A stretch of 64,000 nucleotides of DNA from Allium sativum (lineage: Eukaryota > Streptophyta > Magnoliopsida > Asparagales > Amaryllidaceae): assembly GCA_030737875.1 (NCBI GenBank), contig CM060926.1, positions 316,422,922-316,486,921 of the forward strand, given 5' to 3'. A program made the position numbers and the translations under genes. This document shows, one piece after another, positions 57,339 to 64,000 of the stretch. Below the pieces are notes generated by a model that saw only the letters and a list, made by a program, of their open reading frames with translations, had not been told where the DNA came from and did no database searches. The first letter of the stretch is position 1; the number at the start of each line of letters is the position of its first letter.

Positions 57339-59111
57339 TCTTTCGGGAGGCCTTATTGCACGTCGACCAACCCGAGTAGCAATACTTTCACCTAAACCCC
57401 TTTCGGCTCCACCTTGAGTCGAAACTTCTCTAGTATCATGTAAATCACCAACATCATAACTAGAGGAACCATGTGGACTATGTGATGTTTCATCAACCGC
57501 TTTAAGACCACGAGTTTTTTCAACTCTACTACCACTTGGACGGAATGTGGGAATGACTTCCTTCTCCTTTGATTCACCATGAACCAAATCCGGAACATCC
57601 AATGAGCTCTCATTCTCCTTGAATAAAGCCGACTCATCAAAAGTGACATGACGAGAATTAACAACCTTCTTCGTTTCCGGGTTCCAAATCTGATAGGCTT
57701 TCACGCCGTCCGTGAAACCAAGCAAGACCCCTTTGAATGCCCTAGCTCCAAGCTTATCATTCCCCGGATCATGCACATAAACCGGGCTACCAAACACACA
57801 AATATATCTCAAGTCAACACTCTTCCCTTTCCACACTTCCTCCGGAATTTTGTTACCAATGGCCGAATACGGAATTTGATTCACAATATGCACCGCGGTT
57901 GACAAAGCTTCGGCCCAAAATCCCGTAGACAAACCCGATGTCAATCTCAAGCATCGAGCTTTCTCAAGTAGAGTTCGGTTCATTCTCTCCGCTACTCCAT
58001 TAGATTGCGTATCTCCTGGCATAGTAAAATGTCTCTGGATTCCGTGATGCTTACAATACTCCAAGAATTCACACGAGACATATTCACCGCCATTGTCAGT
58101 CCTTAACACCTTCAAAGTCTTACCACTCTCATTCTCAACAAGAGCCTTCCACACTTTGAACTTAGCAAATGCCTCCGACTTGGCTCCCATTACATACACC
58201 CATACCTTTCGAGACAAATCATCAATGAAAGAAATATAATACCTTGCTCCTTCCAAAGAAGCAACCGGTGCCGGTCCCCAAACATCCGAATGAACATACT
58301 CAAGAACCTCCTTTGAGTCATGCTTTCCTTCATCAAATGATACCCTTGTTTGCTTCCCCATGACACATTCCTCGCAAAACTCTAGTTTGTTGAAACTCTC
58401 ACCCTCGATCATCTCCCGCTTCCGAAGAATATCCAAACTCCTCTCCGAGATATGACCCAATCTCAAATGCCACAACCGTGTCGCGTCCAAGTCACGAGAA
58501 CTATCAACACCCACACAAGTCTCACCTCCTACGGTCACACCGTGAAGCAAATATATACCATGAGTCCTAGCACCCTTCACAACCACAAGCGCCTCCTTCG
58601 AAACCCTCAAGCAATCCTTCTCGATAATGATATTGCATCCTAAAGAATCCAATTGCCCCAAAGATATAAGCAACTTCCTAAGTCCTGGAACATAGCTAAC
58701 ATTGGTAAGCGTGCGAACAACTCCATCAAACATTCTTATTTGCATGGAGCCACTACCCATCGACTTGCAAATAGCCCTGTTTCCCATATCAAATGCATTT
58801 CCCTCTTTTACCTCAAAGGATGAAAAACAATTTCTATTTGGCATCATGTGATATGACGCATCTGAATCGAGCACCCATTCGTCACCCGAAACACCCGATG
58901 CTACCGCCGTCAACACATTCTCATCTATCTCACCATCCCCACTCTCCACCGCTACGGATGAAGACGCTAATTCCTTCTTATCTTTGTCCGAATATTCATT
59001 CTTCCAATGTCCCAGTTTCTTACAAATAAAGCACTTGCCATTTCTCTCTTTCGATTTACCTCTTCTACCGGGTTTTCTAGATTTAGAACGCCCCCGGTTT
59101 CCTTTCTTCAC
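57334..59111 (-). pseudogene. pol: Element B zinc knuckle, protease and integrase, interrupted by F
   Basis: One long open frame read from 59111 down. The knuckle is CFICKKLGHWKNEY at residues 27-40; its fourth ligand is Tyr instead of Cys. The protease site is WVLDSDASYHMMP at residues 79-91; the Gly of the usual DSGA has become Asp. GAG-pre-integrase has LWHLRLGHISERSLDILRKR and CEEC near 246. The integrase core has SDVWGP with Asp 276, RTDNGGEYVS with Asp 339 and NGVAERMN with Glu 375; the D-E gap of 35 residues is the canonical D,D35E. The frame runs to RRAIRPPERYG at the target duplication, where element F interrupts it. RT text continues beyond F at 46214. Confidence 0.9.
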
Positions 59112-59827
59112 ATTCCTTTTTTCTCCACAAACAACCCGTGACCACTACAAGCTCCACTACTACCCTCACTCATCTCCTTCATTTAATCTCTCAACTCCTC
59201 ACTAAGAAGACCCGTCTTGACATCATCTAGAGGCAAGGTATCCCAGCCATAGATCAAACTATTTGAGAAACCCATATAGCAGTCCGGCAACGAACACAAC
59301 AATAACATTGCCTTTTGGTTTTCCTCAATCTTCAAATCAACGGCCTTCATCTTCATGAGCAAGTCATCAAAGGCATTCAAATGTGCCTTAAGCGAATTAA
59401 CCTCCTTCATCTTGAAGGTGAAAAACGTTCGCAACAAGATCAAATGATTAGTGAACGACTTCTCCATACAAAGTTCTTCCAACTTGTCCCATATACCTTT
59501 AGCGGTAGTCTCACCACTAATTTCGGAGATCACATTCTCCCCCATAGCAAGTTGAAGAGTAGTGTAAGCCCATTCCTCCATCTCCTCTCTCTCAACATCC
59601 GAGATATCACTTGGCAATAAGTGAGTATCAAATACAACTCGGTGCACCCGATTCCGCCTAAGAACCGCTTTCATTTTCCATTGCCACTTCTCAAAGTCAT
59701 TATCACCATTCGACTTGTCAATAACCAATTGAGAACCCGATGCCGCATATGAACCCCGTACATAAGGCGCCACACTATTCGGACTTCCGGTTGAAGGACT
59801 TACCGAGCTACTATCCGTCTCCGGCAT
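59112..59827 (-). pseudogene. gag: Element B gag
   Basis: ATG at 59827 (MPETDSSSVSPSTGSPN). It is nearly identical to element A gag: FEKWQWKMKAVLRRNRVH, GIWDKLEELCMEKS, LKAHLNAFDDLLMKMK, AMLLLCSLPD. A stop after LLSEELRD (about 59183) and a shift in the basic linker (near 59120) break it before the zinc knuckle. The start is set by the first ATG after the primer-binding site. Confidence 0.85.
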
Positions 59828-59857
59828 TTTCACAAACACCTAACAAGCACCAAAACA

Positions 59858-59869
59858 GCTCCGATACCA
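59858..59869 (-). other. Primer-binding site of element B
   Basis: On the minus strand TGGTATCGGAGC, two bases after the LTR end; 11 of 12 bases match the tRNA-iMet complement. Element A has TGGTATCAAAGC here. Confidence 0.82.
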
Positions 59870-60331
59870 ACTGTTGTAACCGTTGTGATTAATCCGATTC
59901 AAGACCACTCGAATCCGATATCGAAACCACAAAGCGCTAGCGGAAGATTAGATCGTTGTTAGACTTGCAAAAACAACCAAAGCAATAACTCTAGTCACAA
60001 AACCAAGATCAACCAATCACGAACAATCCAAATCTCAATCATAAGCAAGAAACTAATGACAAAATAGCAAAAATAAATCACACAAGGATTTATAGTGGTT
60101 CCACTAACATCTTGTTAGTGTACATCCACTTTGGAGAGAGTATTTTATTACCACGATGAAAGGAATACAAGAGATTGATCCAATGATCACTATATTTCAA
60201 TATAGAAAGAGTTTGAAGAGAATAGAATTGAAGAACTGGAATTAGATTATAAACCCTAATTCTCCCTTGAGAATAAACCCTTGATCCCAAATCAAGTTTT
60301 CCTGCTCCCCCACTAACACCTCAGAAAAAAG

Positions 60332-60339
60332 CTTATATA
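60332..60339 (-). promoter_or_regulatory. Probable TATA box in 5' LTR B
   Basis: TATATAAG on the minus strand. The same box is at 43863-43870 (3' LTR B) and 42136-42143 (LTR A). It would start element transcription toward lower coordinates. Confidence 0.6.
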
Positions 60340-60423
60340 GAGATAGGCCAATTACCCAAATTGCCCCTGTATCTTCACAAATCAATTTGTCATGTTTTCA
60401 ACCCGAAATAGCCCAAATGACGT

Positions 60424-60619
60424 GACAGACGTCTATCGTAGGAGGTGACAGATGTCTGTCCCCTTCCAGAGAATTAATTGGGCTTCAGCTCTCAGCTCAG
60501 ACGTCTGTCCCCAACATGACAGACGTCTGTCGTGGTGATGACAGACGTCTGTGGGAACTTTCGGGAAAACTACCCTGTAGCCTCAAACATCTGTCGTCCC
60601 CTACGACAGGCGTCTGTTG
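60424..60619. promoter_or_regulatory. Palindromic GACAGACGTCTGTC array in 5' LTR B
   Basis: Seven exact or one- to two-base variants of GACAGACGTCTGTC, at about 60424, 60446, 60498, 60518, 60539, 60585 and 60604, in the U3 part upstream of the TATA box. They correspond in position to those in the two other LTRs. Confidence 0.77.
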
Positions 60620-60753
60620 CACTGCACAGCTGACACCAAACACCTTTCAACTCATATCTTCCTCGTACAAACTCCGATTTGCGAACGGTTTCCTCCTATA
60701 CGAAGCTATCATCAACCACTTCAATCTACCATATAGTATCGCAAACTTTAACA

Positions 60754-60758
60754 CATAC
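60754..60758. repeat. Right target-site duplication of element B
   Basis: CATAC, identical to 43399-43403. Confidence 0.88.
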
Positions 60759-61465
60759 CTCATGGTACAAATAAATAGTAGCTTGGTTATAAAAACCCAT
60801 GTTTTCCACTCCTATATCCAACTTTTCCTCTAAATATTTGATATGTTTCAGAAAGCAAACATACTCAAACCTCTATCTCCAAAGACACCCTTGCTTCAGT
60901 GATAACCTTTGTTTTTCTTTTTCTTTTCTTTTATGCTTTAATAAAAAAGTCACAATATGAAATACTAGTAGAGTCCAGTCCACTTAGTTATTCACAAAAC
61001 CAATTTAGCTACATAATTTGTAGTCTCTTTATATTTATACAGGATCTTGTTTACATATTTCCCTACGTGGAGCTATTATTTTCACCATAGATAATTCAAA
61101 TACGGTTATGATCCTCTAATATGGTACAAAATCATAACAGGTTCACTCAGTTTACTGACTCAGGAGATCAAAGATCTTTGCACCGATGCATTTTAGCATT
61201 GTTCAATATTCCATAAAGTGCATCGTCGTCCTCAATGGTTAAACTTATAATATAATAACTTAAAACACTAGGTAATCCTTGCTTTGATTTTGCAACAAAG
61301 TAAAGTCGTTTGTTGTTAGTTTATGCTATTTCAATGTGCTGAATTAACACTTGTTTTCACTATCTAATTCCTTCAAACAACCCATGGTAAATGTTTATTA
61401 TGTTTTGACTTAGCAAAATCAAGTTAGTGGAAACAAAAACAAACTAAATAAAATAAAACACTGAC
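60759..61465 (-). other. Probable intron of the E2-like host gene
   Basis: AT-rich DNA downstream (minus strand) of the 61466-61548 exon, with no second exon that I can recognise before element B. If the gene continues, its next exon must lie beyond the B/F insertion. Confidence 0.45.
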
Positions 61466-61548
61466 TTCCTGTACAAACCATTTGAGCAACTGGCACTCGG
61501 CAATTCCTTCACCAGGCTGCGCCAGTGGTACATCAACAACACAAGCTA
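61466..61548 (-). CDS. Exon of branched-chain 2-oxoacid dehydrogenase E2 (lipoyl-domain start)
   Basis: On the minus strand the exon reads ACVVDVPLAQPGEGIAECQL then LKWFVQE and is followed by a GT donor (GAA|GTCAGTG). This is the start of the lipoyl domain of plant dihydrolipoyl acyltransferase of the branched-chain alpha-keto acid dehydrogenase complex, a mitochondrial enzyme of Val/Leu/Ile breakdown (family text VDVPLAQTGEGIAECELLKW). The lysine that carries lipoate lies in the next exon in relatives and was not found here. An AG acceptor precedes the exon at 61549-61550. The other exons are missing from the window, so it may be a gene with very long TE-filled introns or a gene fragment. 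Confidence 0.7.
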
Positions 61549-61742
61549 CTATGTATCGAATAGGCAGTATAACATAATTATGCTTTAAGAACTTAAGATC
61601 CCTTATCATCAAGTGACCATCCATGTTATGGCCAAGCTAGAAATAAAACATATAATCGAAATTGAATAGAGCAACTAAGATACAATTGAAATAGAATAGA
61701 ATCTGGGAATGAAAATCAAACATGCATCGATATCAAACTTAC

Positions 61743-61774
61743 CGAGCTGCGAGATCGAAGAAAAGGACTGACAT
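61743..61774 (-). CDS. Possible first exon of the E2-like gene
   Basis: Upstream of the lipoyl exon on the same strand, an ATG at 61774 starts MSVLFFDLAA and runs into a strong donor (CTCG|GTAAGTTTG). The sequence before it is pyrimidine-rich like a 5' UTR. The segment does not resemble the mitochondrial transit peptide of known E2 proteins, and joining to the sequence after CTAG near 61640 meets a stop. It may be a non-coding or alternative first exon, or chance. Confidence 0.25.
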
Positions 61775-64000
61775 GGTAATCAACTAGGAGAAAGTGAGCT
61801 GAAATTGAAGTAGGAGTGTGGATTTAGGTTTTGAGATTTCAAGAAAGCAGAAGAGTGATTTAGTTTTGGTTGAAAACAAAGTGGTAGGGGAGTAATTTAG
61901 GGTTTACCAGGGAGTAATGAGGAAAGGAACGTATGATGGAAGAGTGAACGAAGAAAAAGAAATAGAGGTTTTTAGTGGCAACGAAAAGAACATGGAGGGA
62001 AATGGAAGAAAATTTCGCGTGAGTAATACAAAATACGCCATGAGCCATGGATTATCAAAACCATACAATTGTGTGGCTCACAGAATTGAAGAAAAAAAAA
62101 CTAACATGACAAACACTAATTAGAATGACCAGCTCGTAAGAGATAGGTAGAAAATATAGCTTCAATCTATTTATGTGTTCATCCTTTTCATTCTGCATTT
62201 CAAGCATAGGTCATCCCTAATTTTTCCATATATGATTTTTTTTAATCTTAACATTGTCATGTTAGCTTAACATTGTCTCACCAGAATAACATTACATGTG
62301 GCTATCATAGTGAATAAAGTGATATGCACATACAGTGGAAACCTCCTTTTCCATATACTGAATGTATAACGCAAAATTTCTTTTTTTTTTTTTGCATAGA
62401 TTTGTAGGACCTAGACGTAAGACAAACGTTATAGCTTGGGTGGATGGTTCACTGATACATCTCAACATGGTTGTTATACATACTAATTGTTTTTATAGAA
62501 TCTTCTGGCTAAGCTTTTTGCACACATTATGTTTGATTAATAACTCTACAACTCACTTTCATAGTCATAAATTATTCCGAATATGTTTCCCCCCTTTATT
62601 TTTGTAAAAAAGCATAGCTAACTAATATTGATAGACCAACCACTCCTTTCATAAATTGGATAGATTAAAATAGTTAATCGTCCTCCATTATTTTTAAATT
62701 TTACAAATTTTTATCTCAAAATATGGGTATGATTGAAATTTTGTTAAGTAAGAATTTATTAAAACATAAAAACACGTTTTTAGGCCTCCACTGTATGTAG
62801 TGTTGTTTGCCACTTTTCTAAATCATAAACAATTGTGTCGGAGTACGCTTGTAGTCGGTACATCACATCTGCAATATTCATTGGTTAATAACAAAAATCA
62901 TAGAAGGATGAGAGCAAAAAAATAGCTGATGAAGAATGTATTTTCTTGTTTTTTGTTGTAGTTTATATAATTGACAAACGTTGTCTTACTATTTCAACAT
63001 ATTATACCATCCAGACTTTCCAATTTATACTGAAAGAATTAAAAGACTGAATTGCACAACCCCTATTGTTTGGTTGAATTACTCCACTTAAACTTGGATT
63101 TATACGGTAGGATTTCAGAAACAAAAATATGATGCAAAACGCAGAGAAAAAGACTTAGAAGAAGAAAAATACGTGCGTTTTTTTAGGTGGATACAGTGAT
63201 TAAAATTTGAATTTTAGTGAAAGTCAATGATCCTATAAAATAGGGTGTATTAACTTACTAATATTGTGGATTAGAATAAAGATTACCTGATCAATATAAC
63301 CACTTAACAATAGCAAGTCAAGCACCCTTGCAATCCCAACTTGCTATAGCATTTTCATGTAGTGTTGTCTGACCCTGGTTCTTAATGTCCTACTACCTTT
63401 TTCCCTGTAGTGAAAATATAATAATAAAAGGCTTGAAGATCAGAACAGTCATCACCATAAAACATGATCATTACCAAATGTATAAGTTGAAGCAATGCAT
63501 TCCTTGATTGAAATGATGTATAAATTTCATGTAGATGATACGTAGGTGTTTGGCTAAAACAAAAACTTATTTCCAACTGTAATTAATTCATTATATATGG
63601 TATTAAAGATTCTCCTTACAAATTTTTTTAAGATGGAACTTGCTAATGACCTGAATTAACAAACATCAGCTATATAAATCAAGAAAATTTGACTTAACCA
63701 ATCAAGGAAATCGGGTCTAGTGAGGGTATATTGAAAAATTAATATTAAAATGCCTAAGTAGTCAACAACGTAACATGAAAGTACCACCAATATAAACTAA
63801 GTTGAAATAAAACGACCCAAATTACATTTGACTTACAACAATAGTAAATTACAACAGAACCGTTACCATGAAATATAAGTTAGTTGCTGGAGTTTCACAT
63901 ACAATAAAGTTGCACTGATTATTAATTAACGAAATATGAATTCCAGGTCACAACGAAGCAAATAGTGGCATTGAACAAAAAGACTTATATGCTAAAATTT
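61775..64000. other. AT-rich DNA, no gene recognised
   Basis: About 2.2 kb to the window end. A poly-T run lies near 62381-62392. The longest open stretches are 60-80 codons of AT-rich filler. No LTR ends, inverted repeats or RNA genes were recognised. Confidence 0.6.

Larger units (their letters stand above)
43404..60753 (-). mobile_element. Element B: Ty1/copia element (Tnt1/Tork-like), split by element F
   Basis: A complete copia structure on the minus strand: LTRs at 59872-60753 (5') and 43404-44284 (3'), TGTTAAAG...CAACA ends, primer-binding site, gag, protease, integrase, RT, RNase H and polypurine tract, flanked by the exact duplication CATAC. Without the nested element F (46215-57333) and its target duplication it would be about 6.2 kb. 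Its LTRs differ by roughly 4-7% in the blocks compared. The order INT before RT and the protein text place it near Tnt1. Confidence 0.93.
59872..60753 (-). repeat. 5' LTR of element B (882 bp)
   Basis: Starts (element orientation) at 60753 with TGTTAAAGTTTGCG and ends at 59872 with GGTTACAACA. A TATA box on the minus strand lies at 60332-60339, and the palindromic array at 60424-60619 lies 85-290 bp upstream of it. Confidence 0.93.

Noticed and set aside
61860..62123. Overlapping frames on both strands near the E2-like exon, possible small genes
   Set aside because: Neither strand shows a recognisable domain. The minus-strand frame is Phe/Ser/His-rich text typical of AT-rich DNA and lacks good splice sites linking it to the exon.

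Overview
This window is a retrotransposon nest from a plant nuclear genome, most likely a eudicot. It is AT-rich, has no operons, and has few host exons between large blocks of LTR retrotransposons. The primer-binding sites match plant initiator tRNA-Met, the elements are Ty3/gypsy chromoviruses (Tekay/Del-like) and Ty1/copia (Tnt1/Tork-like), and the intergenic DNA is rich in poly-A/T and TA or CT microsatellites. The species cannot be named from the sequence. Nearly every protein-coding stretch is a decayed gag-pol fragment. Only one short exon can be tied to a named host gene family.

Layout. (1) 1-6105: 3' part of a degenerate gypsy element (E, plus strand) with its 3' LTR. (2) 6106-9205: AT-rich intergenic DNA. 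(3) 9211-25592: a structurally complete gypsy element (C, minus strand) with two 5,352-bp LTRs, each carrying a six-copy ~128-bp tandem repeat, and a near-match 5-bp target duplication. It contains the longest open frame of the window (843 codons, gag/protease/RT/RNase H). (4) 25598-31382: AT-rich DNA with two MITE-like elements that have clear inverted repeats and target duplications, plus one possible host exon. (5) 31383-39255: a 6.3-kb 5' LTR, primer-binding site and leader of a relative of C (element D, plus strand), followed by an acidic ORF and then a sudden end. (6) 39256-42585: the 5' half of a copia element (A, minus strand) joined to D at a deletion-like junction. (7) 43404-60753: a second copia element of the same family (B, minus strand, target duplication CATAC) split by a complete gypsy element (F, plus strand, 46215-57333, target duplication CCATA). 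(8) 60759-64000: host-like DNA with an 83-bp exon matching the lipoyl-domain start of the branched-chain alpha-keto acid dehydrogenase E2 subunit.

Order of events. F is younger than B because it sits inside B's polyprotein between integrase and reverse transcriptase. LTR pairs of B, C and F differ by roughly 5% in the blocks compared by eye, so the insertions are of similar and not very recent age. All pol genes carry stops, frameshifts or catalytic substitutions, and B's reverse transcriptase has lost two catalytic aspartates, so no element appears autonomous today. Many stops are CAG to TAG, as expected from deamination of methylated cytosines in silenced plant DNA.

I found no evidence of a new enzymatic or defence system. 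The most notable structures are the palindromic GACAGACGTCTGTC arrays upstream of the copia TATA boxes, the giant LTRs with conserved internal arrays, the acidic ORF in element D, and the two MITEs.
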